Assembly (NCBI GenBank): GCA_019915015.1
Contig: JAHBBC010000002.1
Span: forward strand, 2,046,001 to 2,110,000
From: Auriscalpium vulgare
Lineage: Eukaryota > Basidiomycota > Agaricomycetes > Russulales > Auriscalpiaceae
Length of the DNA: 64,000 bases
Direction of reading: 5' to 3'
Notes under the pieces: model-generated
Told to the model about the DNA's origin: nothing
What the model saw: the letters and a program-made list of their open reading frames with translations, nothing else
The model's database searches: none
Position numbers and translations under genes: made by a program
Shown here: positions 54,780-64,000 of the stretch, one piece after another
Position numbering within the stretch: the first letter of the stretch is position 1
Layout of the letters: every line of letters starts with the position of its first letter

Positions 54780-57701
54780 ATGTCGTCGTGGGCACAACCA
54801 TCGTATGGTTGGGGAGCGGAAGCCGCTCCCACGCCCCCGCCGGCAGGGAAACTGCGAGACATTGCGCGTCGACGGCGCGCCGGAGACCCCAAGGCAGTTT
54901 ACGATGAATCGGTCAAGCCATACAGCATAGTGACGTCCGGAGGATATCTCGCCGAAGTATACACGTCTTCAGTTCCAGGAGTTCAATGGGTGGGATTCGG
55001 AATGGATCCAACGCCGTGCGGACGCTCGCCGGTGCCCTTACCTTCACGAACTGCTTTACACGCGACTCCCCCATTTCGTTATCGATCGGACAGTCCAGAC
55101 ATTCCCATCGAATGGTGGGATTACAAACGACCTTGGCTGGCTTATCGCCCGCTGCCCAACGATAGCACCAACGACGAGTGGGTGTATAACGATGAAGCGG
55201 ACGGGAACGGCTTCGTACGTGTCGGCAACGACCGGTATCAATGCGCTCCGAAGGCCTTATTGTGGTTAACGGAGTACACAGGCCATATGATGCAGATCGG
55301 AGAGGCCATGCATAGGTACTTGGGTTACGATGCGGCTCCACTACGTATCCCTGCCATGACCCAAGAGCCAGCGGTTAAAGGCGACCTCAAGAAACAACTC
55401 TCGATCATTCGTCGTTCTATGCACGAGTGGATGGCTTTCGTGGTATTTCTCGCAACTCATGCGGGTCATGGCTGGGAAGCAATCCCTCTCCCCGTAGCTG
55501 GTTGGACCAATACGATCATCATTTGGCTTTCAGGAGAGCGCGTGGGCACCCTCATAGACTTTCATCTCCCTCGAATCACCTGGCCGAATGTTCAAGAACT
55601 CTACCTTCATGGCGCGAACCCTCGGTATCTGTGGCACTTCGGGTTGGAGAAACCTGAGTTGGAAGTGCTCAACCCTCGCAATCTGGGTGCGCGAGAAATC
55701 GGAGCGGTAACACGTGAACGAGACAAACGCTTGCGCAAGTGGGAGAAAAACGCCGAGAACTTGAAGCATAGGACAAACGAACTGCTCCGCAAAGACCGTA
55801 TTCGAAAAGTCAGTGAAGTCCGTCGCTGGCACGAACAGATGGATTCGGACGACCCCTCCACGAGGCGGTACATCGCAGCCAAGCACGTGAAGGATGGCGA
55901 GTACATGGGATGTGCGGTTCGGTTGAATCATCCTGAACCTGGGGACGGTACCGTGTTCGTCGACATAACCGACTTCCGTGCGACCAAGGAGCTGCCGGGC
56001 GAATGGGAGATGCTCCCGCTTCCCGCCTATGACCAGGACGAAGAAGACGATTTCATCGAGTCTATATACGGGAAGAACATCGGTCCCATGAGGCCGCCGG
56101 CCGATCCTCCAACCCCTTCAACTGCCGAGCCGCGCGCCTCATCGCCATCCGGGAAAGGGAAGCAGAGAGCACACGTCGACCCATCATCCCCACTCCGCGA
56201 AAGCGACGCGGATGTTGAACATCAGCTGCATCAAGAAGAGGCCGACGTTCAAACCGCCATTCGTGTCTCTCTCCAAACTCTCCATCACGGGCCTGGAGAA
56301 AGTTCGTCACAACGTGCCTCATCGGACGTGGTTATGGAGGACAGAACTGGACAGTCCGGTTCTGCGAAGAAGGATAGCTCTTCTTCATCCTCCCGCGGAC
56401 CAACCACGCCCATCGAGACACGCGGACGTAAAAGACCTCGAGAGGACAGCTCTCTTGAGGGTGGATCGAGCGCTCGATCTCTTCTTGATCGTCTGACGGG
56501 TCCCACATCAATGATTGAGAGTATATCGAGAGAATTTGACACTCCAAAAGTTCCAACGTTGCTGGCTCGCATGTCCCACGGAATTTCTGTTAAGCCCGCA
56601 TCTTTGTTGTCGCGGTTGGATACAGTGCCCACGACTTCACTGATGGACAGAATATCCGAGACGCGCGGCGATCGGTCGACGGCCATGGACACCGAACCTG
56701 TTTCCCCCGCTCCGGCCAACGTCAGCTTAGAGGAGCAGCCCGTCACTGTTAATACGGAAGTGTACGGGCCATCTTCACCGCTGCATGGGGTCGCTACGTT
56801 CTCAGCGGCTATCTTACGTCCTTCGGAGACTCCGTTGTCCATCCCGCCCACCACTCCCATCCTTACGGGGCATATTCACTTGCTGTCGCGCTCGAAACTG
56901 CGAGTAGCGATGTGGAGAGATGCCTGCACTGCACCGTGGCCAGACGTGATTGCCTTCATGCTCAGCAAAGGCATTTCCTTCCGATGGAGCTATCCAAAGA
57001 GTCGTTTACCGCGGCCACTCCCAATCCTGCCGGACAGCTGGGCGGCGTACGCGCACGTCAACCTCACCCAAGTTCGTTGGTGGGAGGCACGCGCCAACAT
57101 CTGGGACGCGTACCTCGCGACTGTGCGCGACCTCATGACACAGCCTAACGCACGCATGTTCCTCCAAGCGGGTGGCATTTCTTGGAGACTCGCCCTTCAA
57201 TTTGGGCCTCCTAGCCTGTTGGAGGATGCGGGTACGGGGCCTTCGCGGCTAGTAACGGAATATGGCATTGGCGACGCGACCACCACTCCAGTTCCTAGCT
57301 GCTTCGACCGCACGACCCCATCGGAGGTAGATCGGCTGTATGGAGGAAAGAGCGGACGAAGCCTTTGGCCGAGACAGAAGGACTTCTTGGACAGTCGCGC
57401 ATGGAACGGTGAATGGTCATGGTCCAACGAAGTCTGGTTCACCACACGTCTGAACAATCTCTCCGCGGCGAAGCAAGACCTCACCCTCACGCCGACACAG
57501 TGGACTAAGGAACTGCGTAATGCCTTGCGCCCAGCTGAACGACGTGCACTGGACGGTGTAGGCTCGGAAGCACATGCAGAAGGCCAGATCAACGCGGACC
57601 CCGACATCGCAGCCCTGGGAATCCTCGACTTGGGCGCGCTGCAGGCCTCTTGGGACAATTCGAGCGAAGCTTCCAACGCCGAGACTGGGGGGGCTTTGTG
57701 A
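54780..57701 (+). CDS. Chromovirus third ORF, 973 aa, unknown function
   Basis: The first ATG in this open frame (MSSWAQPSYGWG) is at 54,780. The protein has an N-terminal region rich in W and Y (IEWWDYKRPWLAYRPLP), a segment with hydrophobic patches (WMAFVVFLATHAG, NTIIIWLSGERVG), a basic helical stretch (RERDKRLRKWEKNAENLKHR), an acidic and serine-rich middle with EEADVQTAIRVSLQ that fits the ubiquitin-interacting motif pattern, and a C-terminal globular-looking part. There is no signal peptide or clear membrane anchor, so an Env-like role is not supported. It lies between pol and the 3' LTR on the coding strand. The stop TGA is formed by the first five bases of the 3' LTR, after a G-rich tract that may be the polypurine tract. 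I recognise no family. Confidence 0.75.
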   Translation: MSSWAQPSYGWGAEAAPTPPPAGKLRDIARRRRAGDPKAVYDESVKPYSIVTSGGYLAEVYTSSVPGVQWVGFGMDPTPCGRSPVPLPSRTALHATPPFRYRSDSPDIPIEWWDYKRPWLAYRPLPNDSTNDEWVYNDEADGNGFVRVGNDRYQCAPKALLWLTEYTGHMMQIGEAMHRYLGYDAAPLRIPAMTQEPAVKGDLKKQLSIIRRSMHEWMAFVVFLATHAGHGWEAIPLPVAGWTNTIIIWLSGERVGTLIDFHLPRITWPNVQELYLHGANPRYLWHFGLEKPELEVLNPRNLGAREIGAVTRERDKRLRKWEKNAENLKHRTNELLRKDRIRKVSEVRRWHEQMDSDDPSTRRYIAAKHVKDGEYMGCAVRLNHPEPGDGTVFVDITDFRATKELPGEWEMLPLPAYDQDEEDDFIESIYGKNIGPMRPPADPPTPSTAEPRASSPSGKGKQRAHVDPSSPLRESDADVEHQLHQEEADVQTAIRVSLQTLHHGPGESSSQRASSDVVMEDRTGQSGSAKKDSSSSSSRGPTTPIETRGRKRPREDSSLEGGSSARSLLDRLTGPTSMIESISREFDTPKVPTLLARMSHGISVKPASLLSRLDTVPTTSLMDRISETRGDRSTAMDTEPVSPAPANVSLEEQPVTVNTEVYGPSSPLHGVATFSAAILRPSETPLSIPPTTPILTGHIHLLSRSKLRVAMWRDACTAPWPDVIAFMLSKGISFRWSYPKSRLPRPLPILPDSWAAYAHVNLTQVRWWEARANIWDAYLATVRDLMTQPNARMFLQAGGISWRLALQFGPPSLLEDAGTGPSRLVTEYGIGDATTTPVPSCFDRTTPSEVDRLYGGKSGRSLWPRQKDFLDSRAWNGEWSWSNEVWFTTRLNNLSAAKQDLTLTPTQWTKELRNALRPAERRALDGVGSEAHAEGQINADPDIAALGILDLGALQASWDNSSEASNAETGGAL

Positions 57702-58309
57702 CGGGAGAAAGAGGCCCGGAGGTAACGCGGGCAGAAGGTCATCAGTCTCGACGCAGGACGCTATTAGATTACTGTACAATAGATTAGATTAGTCGGAGTT
57801 TGAAGATGTCTGTAAGTATATAAGTCGTGTACTGACAGCATCGTGCATCATCAATACAACGTGTTTCTTTTTCTTTCTCTTTTTCTCGTCTCTTCGCCCT
57901 CCTCAATTCTCTTCAAGTCTCCCTCAGGCAAAGTAGTTGCTAGTCGACTACGAGAATCGACGACGCGACGACGCGACGAGTCACGAGCGCGTGAGGCTTC
58001 TCGAGCGCCAACAGCGCGCCCACAGAACCACACACGCGCGACGCACTTGGGCCGTCGGCGCCTCGCCCTTCTCTCTCTCGAGCCAGTCACCAGGAGGAAG
58101 CCTCCTAACGACTGAGCTCCCGCTCGGGCCTTGTGCCTACGGGCGTGATCACTTCTCCTCGCCCTCCACTTCTTCCGTGCTACGGAGGAGGTCTGTCAAC
58201 ACGGGGAAGCCCCGTACCGACAGGACAACACACCTTTGGTTCCTCCCTGGGCTCGTCTCTCGCCCGTCCTACGCCCAAATCTCGAGACTCACCTATCAGA
58301 GGCGTCTCA
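57697..58309 (+). repeat. 3' LTR of the chromovirus
   Basis: 613 bp, same ends as the 5' LTR. Differences from it are clustered at about 57,885-57,935, with single changes elsewhere. The GGGGGGG tract at 57,686-57,692 may be part of the polypurine tract. Confidence 0.92.
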
Positions 58310-59050
58310 GAATTAGAGGCCTGCATATGTGAAGTAGTACTAGTATCTTTCCAAGGTGTAGTGAAAAGTGTCTTGAAAACCTTGATTGTGTCACAAGTCA
58401 TGTGACTGTGACGGTTCGTGTGTAACTGGGCAGTTAAACGCGCTTGTGGCTGAAACTTTGTCAGCTTTCCCACCAACTACTACAAGTATTATTGCAGGGT
58501 CAAAGTGTTTTGTAGCCTAGTGAAAGCGCAGGATATTCCTGTAGTAAAATAGGATGTAGTGAATAGCGGCCTACATATGTAAAGTAGTATCTTTCCTAGA
58601 CATAGCTGCAATGGCTGTAGTATTATTGCAGAGGTCCAAGTATTTTGTAGCCTAGTGAAAGCACAGGATATTCCTGTAGTAATATAGGATGTAGTGAATA
58701 GAGGCCTGCATATGTAAAGTAGTATCTTTCCAATGTGTAGTGAAAAGTTGACTACAATAGCTGTAGTATTATTGCAGAGGTCCAAGTATTTTGTAGCCTA
58801 GTGAAAGCACAGGATATTCCTGAAGTAATATAGGATGTAGTGAATATAGGCCTGCATATGTAAAGTAGTATCTTTCCAAGGTGTAGTGAAAAGTTGACTA
58901 CAATAGCTGTAGTATTATTGCAGAGGTCCAAGTATTTGTAGCCTAGTGAAAGCGCAAGTTATACCTGTAGTAAAGTAGTCTAGCAACTGTATAAAGCACT
59001 ATCCTTTCCCTACTATTACAGGACTTTAGTAATTAAAGTAGGGCCCACGG
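58310..59050. repeat. 146-bp subterminal array, right part
   Basis: TATTATTGCAG recurs at about 58,488, 58,621, 58,767 and 58,913 (spacings 133, 146 and 146 bp), each followed by GTAGCCTAGTGAAAGC and TAGGATGTAGTGAAT. The array continues the piece at 31,640-31,820 across the chromovirus. Its right end (CTATTACAGGACTTTAGTAA) read inverted resembles ACTAAGTACTACAATAGTAG at 15.37 kb, the left end proposed for KDZ element 1. Confidence 0.8.
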
Positions 59051-59111
59051 CTCGACACGTGTCGCCAAAAAGCTGCTCCTCGCAGGCAGGCATAGGGAGA
59101 CGTGAGACAAA

Positions 59112-60869
59112 ATGAGTGGAAGACGCACAGTACGCCGCCGTTCTACTGCGCCTTTACGTTCTGCTGAGCATGCTGCCTCCAGACGCGGTCAAAAAAAGGC
59201 TACGACGCCAATTACTCGTCCCTCGACTTCGACCTCGCGCGTGCCATCGAGGCGTCAGTTGCGCTCAGCCGCGCGAACGCGCGCTCAAGTTCGCCGGGCG
59301 GAGGTGATGCCGCATGCGAGAGAGAGGAGGCTAGGGGGTCGGGCGTGTCAAGTGAGCAGGCGGAAGCCGCCCGGAGCGCGGCGCGTGCTCGCGCCCGCGA
59401 GCGGCGGGAGTATGAAGACACGCAAGACGAGGAGAGGGCGATGCGGGTCGTGGAAGGCGAGGACCCCCAGAAGACGCGCAAGAAACGGCACCGGCGCGGC
59501 CGTCGCAAGGCAGCGAAGCCAAGGACCCAGTCAGGCCTGCCTCTGCCCACTCAGCACATGGCGGACACCCACGCCTCCCATTCAATCACGCACTCGGAGG
59601 CCGTCCTGGCTGACACCATGGCCGACTTCAAGGTTTCCAGCGCAGGGTGGCGGGGAACGACGGCTTTAGACGAGGTCGCGGCGACATACCTCGACAGGCT
59701 CGTACCGCCGGAGGAGCTGGTGGAGAAGCATGCGTTTCGGGTCCAGCACTGGGATGGAACGTGAGCGACGCCGGCACGTATTTGATTGGCCATGTTGGGG
59801 GCTGATTCTTTGCCTCAATGCACTCCCCAGTGGCAGCAAGTCGGTGGCCGACCGCGAGGACCGGATACTGGTACAATTGGCTGGTCGGCCGCCTACGGAC
59901 AAAACCTGGCCCGACCAAGCAAAGAGCATGAGCGAAGTGCTAGATGAAGTCGCCCCGCTTGTTGATTTTGAGCCCGGCCCTCATCAGCGCGGGCGATACC
60001 CTTTTCTGCACGCAGGGTTTACTCATGGCGGAGGGTCGGAAGTGCGTGTTTGCCAGTGCTTGTCGCTGAAAATTGAGCACTCACTTTTGATCCTCAGGAG
60101 CCTCATAATACGAAGGCCGGGAGCAGTGACCACCAGCTGGCAAGATCACGCATCCTGGCACACGAAGGCATTCAGCGCGCGGCAGGGTTCCAGAGCAGTG
60201 AGTGTCTCCCTCTGCAGCTCCCACTCGACGACTCTCAACGCGACACACACGCATTGCGGCATGTTAGGCGCAACGTCTCTCAACGCACCTCGTCTCTTTG
60301 GCCGCCTGGATGAAGTCGTGGAGGACGTGCGCGCGCGCAGGCCATTCCTCGAGAAGCCCTTCGCGCGGAGCGTGTTCCCCATGGCCACGTTCAACTTTGG
60401 ACCACGGGCGTTGACCGTGCCCCACCGGGACTCAAAGAATGTGCCGTTCGGGTGGTGCGCAATAACTGCGCTCGGAAACTACGACTACAAAAAGGGAGGG
60501 CATCTGATTCTATGGGAGCTGAAGCTGATCGTAGAGTTCCCCCCCGGCTCCACTATACTCATTCCGTCGGCACTTCTCACCCATAGCAACACCCCAATCC
60601 AGGACGGCGAAACGCGGCAGTCCTTCACACAGTGGTGCTCAGGCGATCTGGTTCGCTGGCAAGCGTACGGCCAGCGCACGGAGAAAGCACTTGAGCGCGA
60701 AGACCCGGAGCTCAAAAAACACCTAGACGAAGAGATCGATCTCCGGTGGAAGCGGTCGGTGGAGTTATTTTCAAAGAGGAGGGAGGTCCAGGACGACGTG
60801 AGGACGATGCGCGAGCGTTTGAGGGTGATGCACGGGCAGGGCGTTTCAAACCCTGCCATGGTTGATTGA
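59112..60869 (+). pseudogene. TET/JBP-type dioxygenase 2, one N-terminal frameshift
   Basis: Exons 59112-59760, 59831-60041, 60098-60197 and 60268-60869. The core keeps all key features: FNFGPRALTVPHRDSKN with the HxD pair, GWCAITALG, GGHLILW, FPPGSTILIPSALLTHSN with the distal histidine, and GETRQSFTQW with the arginine. Introns interrupt at WDGT/G, SE/EP and FQSS, the same positions and phases as in copy 1. ATG 59,112 opens a basic leader; at a run of seven A (59,191-59,197) the frame must change by one base to reach YDANYSSLDFDLARAIEAS, which fits a ubiquitin-interacting motif. The exon total is one base short of a multiple of three, as expected for a one-base loss. Initiation further downstream could still give an intact catalytic domain. 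It may be a sequencing error or a recent mutation. It lies about 60 bp right of the 146-bp array. Confidence 0.8.
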
Positions 60870-63431
60870 CTTAGCTGCCATGGTACCATAATTTATGTGC
60901 ATACTGTAGATATTATGTTCTATGGTCCTCTGGACAAGTGCTACCCAATACTGTCAATACTGGCTTGGTTTGTGCCAGAGGGATGTGTTTTGTAGTACAG
61001 GTGACATGGATGTCACATGTGACCAGCACAGTGACAATTCACTCAGGAAATCAGTACCAAATCGCAACACATATTGCTGGTCAGTGGGCAACCCAATCGA
61101 CTTCATTTTTGGTGTGTGTGGTGCCCCCACTGAGGTGTACCTGCATGCCAAGTTTCACGCTGAAACTCCAACATTTTCATTTTGGGGTGGGGTTAGACAT
61201 CTGTAAGGCATTAATTAGTATAGAGTAGGTTTCCAGATGAGATAGAGACCTGTTCGTAGTAGATCAGTATTGGCAGATGCACCGGCAGGTGTCATGATTT
61301 GCAGTGCGGGGCACGCACCTTGGCTCGGACTTGACTTGCCTATCTTGCGGTTGAGTACCGTCTCCGTGAGGCTCAAACTTCGTGAGGCTTCCGGTGATCT
61401 CAAGAAACTGGACAGAGGACGGGCTGTGAACACGGACTCGCGGTCGGAGCTTATCGGGCGGCTCACCAGAGGACTAGGCTGCCCGGTCAGAGGGTCGATT
61501 TCGGGGAAGTACTGCAGCTCGAGCTTTCCAGGCCTCACCATAGAGACATGGAGAGTGTTAGAGGGCATCGCTTCGAAGCTGGGGCAGTCGATGCAGGTGG
61601 CGCGAGCAAGGTATCGCAAAGAACCAGGATGGTCGCGATTGCCGCTGATGCGCTGATGCTTGAGTCAGCGCCATCCCCCGCACAGCCACCGGTTGGAAGC
61701 TACTTTGCCTTCAAGTTAGGCCCTTCGCAACGCGACGTGGCTCTTTGTCATGTGAAGCCTATGTGTCGATCCTCAAACAAAGATAGATATCACATTTACC
61801 AAGAACACTGAGCCTGTGGCCCTTCAAGTTCGCGACGTGGCTCGTTTTCGCACCGATTTTGTACCTAGGCTCCGCACTCTGCTACGCGCATCGCGCCGGC
61901 TACTAATCCACCCTCTGACGCCTGTGTGCTTGGTCGTCTGATTCTCCCTCTACGTCGTTTTGTGTGCGCTTGACTCGGGGGGGGGGAAATGCCTCAGCAT
62001 CAAGTGCTCCACGTCTTGGAGGCTGCGAGCCAGCGTGGGCGGACCGCTGCTTGGGCGATCTGAATGCCCGCGCCGAGGCGACTGCGTAATAAGCTGTGCA
62101 GCCCTGCCGACGCACCGAAAAGAAAACGTACCGTAGCTCGGTGTGTGGGGACCGTGCACTGACGTCAGCTGCAGCCCTCCCACTCTCCTGGGCGTCCACG
62201 CTCCCTGCGTCCCCTTCAAGATCGTCGGCACTTTGTGGAGCTGTCGGTGTCGTCGGACTGGTGGTTGGGGACGGTGGGGGTGGGTCACGGGTAGTGCGCG
62301 AGTGCGCCGGTTGGGACGCGGTGTCGCCGGAGCCCGTTTCTTGGGTGGCGGCTTCAAATGTAATGTACTAGGTCCGAAGCATCAGCAATGAGTTGTGAGA
62401 AACAAATCGGCAACCTACCAGGCTGGACGGGCGCATCAAGGACAGCGGAGTGTACAGGACTTGCACACGGGCGGGAGTACTAAGGCAGACATCGAGCCTG
62501 TCTCGAGGCAGCTGCCGCCGTCAAATCCTGTGAGATTAGCACAAGCCAGTCAGAAAATGTCAAGAGCGTACGTCAGGGTCACCGATATTGTGAGAGCGTG
62601 CTCGCTGTCTGGACATTGGCGAAGCAGAGAAGAGCAGAGAGTGACAACGCTCGCGTTTGGTGCTGAACTCGGCAAATGCCGTGCCAGCCAACTCGAGCCT
62701 CTTATCAGCTTGTCCGTCCCTTGTCAACGTACCTTTGCCAACTGCCCATGGAGTCCCACGTTGCTTTCCAAATCACTGCCCCTCCGCGCGGTAAGATCGT
62801 GAATATCGATTCATCTCAAGGCGGTCACACATGTGCTGACGAGCGCGAAGGTGGTCGAGCTTGTGCTGTCGACCACCGAGCTCGTATCATTCGCCTCGTG
62901 GCAGCCCGATCTCACTGCGGGGCCAGCAAACTCAGCGTGGCGCTCTGCGACACATCCAATTGCCGCCCCTCTAGCGTCCGCTGAGGCGTCTTCAAATGAA
63001 TGCAAGTCGGCCGGTGCGCTAGTCATCGACCCCAAGGGACCCGGTGCCCTTGTCGCCAACCATCGCGCAGTCACTGTGAAGTTGCATGTGCCGCACGACG
63101 CGAGCCCGGGGGCGAGCGTTACCATGGAGGAGGTCGTCGGCCGGCTGGTGAGCAAGTAGGGCATGCGGTGCGTTCCATTCAAATGGTCCGTCTACTCAGC
63201 GTGCTCATATCGTATGCAGCGTGGCGTAGCGACTTTGCGTGACGTTTCCGGAGAGTAGCACGTCTGGTGGTTAGTTTGTGTCGCATCGAGCACGTTGCAC
63301 CCACTGTTCCCTCGTCCACCGTCGACCCTGCGTAGCTGCTGTAGTCATACCTTCCTTGCAATCGAAACTCCTTTGCGCCTGACACTCATTCCCTCGTCGC
63401 AAGATCGCTTCAAGATAAGATTTCCGAGGCG
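60870..63431. other. No supported gene
   Basis: Open frames occur on both strands. The most protein-like are 61,619-61,215 (-; contains LELQYFPEIDPLTGQPSPLV) and 62,833-63,159 (+; contains GALVIDPKGPGALVANHRAV), but neither shows a known domain or a firm splice chain. At 60,998-61,035 GTGAC and GTCAC words form overlapping palindromes. A G9 run lies near 61,980. This may be decayed transposon or host DNA between the TET/JBP gene and the Plavaka-like gene. Confidence 0.35.
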
Positions 63432-64000
63432 CTAATAAACGGTAATGTACGTGTGTCTGTCTACAAAGGAAGACACATAGAATATGTGACACTTGTCGAG
63501 CACGTTCGCCGACGTCCAATGACGAGGAGCGTGCGGGCCAAAACGTGGTATAAGATGAATGCTACGGTGTATGGTACTGACCGGGACGACAGCGGCATGC
63601 CTATGATGGCCTGCTCGATACTTACGGCCCACGCGATACATGAGGTGATTCGGCTCCGCGGCCTGCGTGAATGGCGTGAACCATTCAACATAGGCTAGGT
63701 GGGTGGGTCCCCGATATCCCGGCGGGAATGCGGCCGTGCGCGCCTTCACCGGGAGGCTGAAAATGACCCGGACCTGAGCAACTTGATAGCCTGGGCAACT
63801 GGTCAGTCGCGACATGGTTTCGCAGCGAAAACAACACACCTGCAACGGTCGAACTGCCACCGTACCCCACGTTGATGAGCGCCGTGTCAAAACGCCCTGG
63901 AACAGCGCGGTGCCTCGTGTCGAGGTACGACGGCCGAGCATGGACCACATCATGAACGTCGGGGGCGTCTTCTTGACCCTGGGGATCGTCCAGCGAGAAC
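63432..64000 (-). CDS. Plavaka-like transposase, C-terminal part (runs off the window)
   Basis: On the minus strand an exon encoding YLDTRHRAVPGRFDTALINV and GYGGSSTVAG is spliced to GYQVAQVRVIFSLP. The frame continues LAYVEWFTPFTQ, MYRVGRKYR, VVPVSTIHRSIHLIPRFG and HWTSANVLDKCHIFY, ending at a stop at 63,432. This succession (RFDTxLxN, RVRVIF, YVEWFT, HLIPxFG, WTS-x-x-VLD-x-C) is what I know from the C-terminus of basidiomycete Plavaka transposases in the CMC group. The catalytic part would lie beyond the right edge. The final exon is uninterrupted, so the gene may be intact. Confidence 0.75.
   Translation of the reverse strand, partial: SRWTIPRVKKTPPTFMMWSMLGRRTSTRGTALFQGVLTRRSSTWGTVAVRPLQVCCFRCETMSRLTSCPGYQVAQVRVIFSLPVKARTAAFPPGYRGPTHLAYVEWFTPFTQAAEPNHLMYRVGRKYRAGHHRHAAVVPVSTIHRSIHLIPRFGPHAPRHWTSANVLDKCHIFYVSSFVDRHTYITVY

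Larger units (their letters stand above)
31821..58309 (+). mobile_element. Ty3/Gypsy chromovirus, complete but split by a KDZ transposon
   Basis: Two 613-bp LTRs (TGTGACGG ... GTCTCA) flank Gag-protease, Pol and an additional large ORF. The 5-bp sequence GAATT is present immediately outside each LTR (31,816-31,820 and 58,310-58,314), a target-site duplication of the size usual for Ty3/Gypsy integrases. Subtracting the 14,083-bp KDZ insertion and its duplicated 7 bp leaves an element of about 12.4 kb, large for the family because of the third ORF. The LTRs differ at about 11 positions by eye (about 98% identity), so integration is fairly recent. A C-terminal chromodomain in Pol identifies the chromovirus branch. 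Confidence 0.92.

Noticed and set aside
54780..57701. Env-like protein for the third ORF of the chromovirus
   Set aside because: No signal peptide, no convincing transmembrane anchor and no glycoprotein-like cysteine pattern.

Overview
The window looks like a stretch of nuclear DNA from a mushroom-forming fungus (Agaricomycetes, Basidiomycota). Genes carry many 45-70 bp GT-AG introns. There is a NACHT-WD40 NOD-like receptor of the kind basidiomycetes carry in families, two KDZ transposases with CxC-type cysteine clusters, two TET/JBP dioxygenase genes, a chromodomain Ty3/Gypsy element and the tail of a Plavaka-like transposase. Apart from the receptor and a few fragments, nearly everything is transposon-derived.

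Layout. 1-3.6 kb: decayed DNA with a recognisable CNH (citron homology) segment of a ROM2-type RhoGEF. 3.63-9.25 kb: an apparently intact ten-exon C2-NACHT-WD40 receptor (1,696 aa by my splice model) with about 14 nearly identical WD40 repeats. 11.5-15.35 kb: the first exon of a small gene, cut at 11,740 by an LTR element of which a long LTR and a frameshifted Gag remain. 15.35-31.8 kb: a KDZ-type element with a 78-bp hairpin array, KDZ transposase 1 (-), gene X (-), gene V (-, two RNase H1-type hybrid-binding domains), gene W (+), repeat-rich non-coding DNA, and a relic of a W/S-family gene followed by a 146-bp subterminal array. 31,821-58,309: a Ty3/Gypsy chromovirus (613-bp LTRs, 5-bp duplication GAATT) inserted in that array; it has Gag-protease, Pol with chromodomain, and an extra 973-aa ORF of unknown function. 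Its pol is split at the integrase by a complete 14,083-bp KDZ transposon (39,349-53,431; terminal inverted repeats, 7-bp duplication GAATCTG). That element carries KDZ transposase 2 (-), a TET/JBP gene (-), gene Y (+) and gene S (+). 59.1-60.9 kb: a second TET/JBP gene with one N-terminal frameshift. 63.4-64 kb: the 3' end of a Plavaka-like transposase.

How it fits together. The window is a set of nested insertions: host gene, LTR element 1, (inferred) outer KDZ element, chromovirus, KDZ/TET transposon. The least described part is the accessory gene set of the KDZ elements. Genes W and S share four intron positions and phases, including an exon of exactly 129 nt, and a third relic shows the same C-terminal domain; this marks them as a conserved KDZ cargo family. 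The two TET/JBP genes likewise share three intron positions and keep the Fe(II)/2-oxoglutarate residues, so the transposons appear to carry enzymes that would oxidise methylated bases together with their transposase. All splice models were made by eye.
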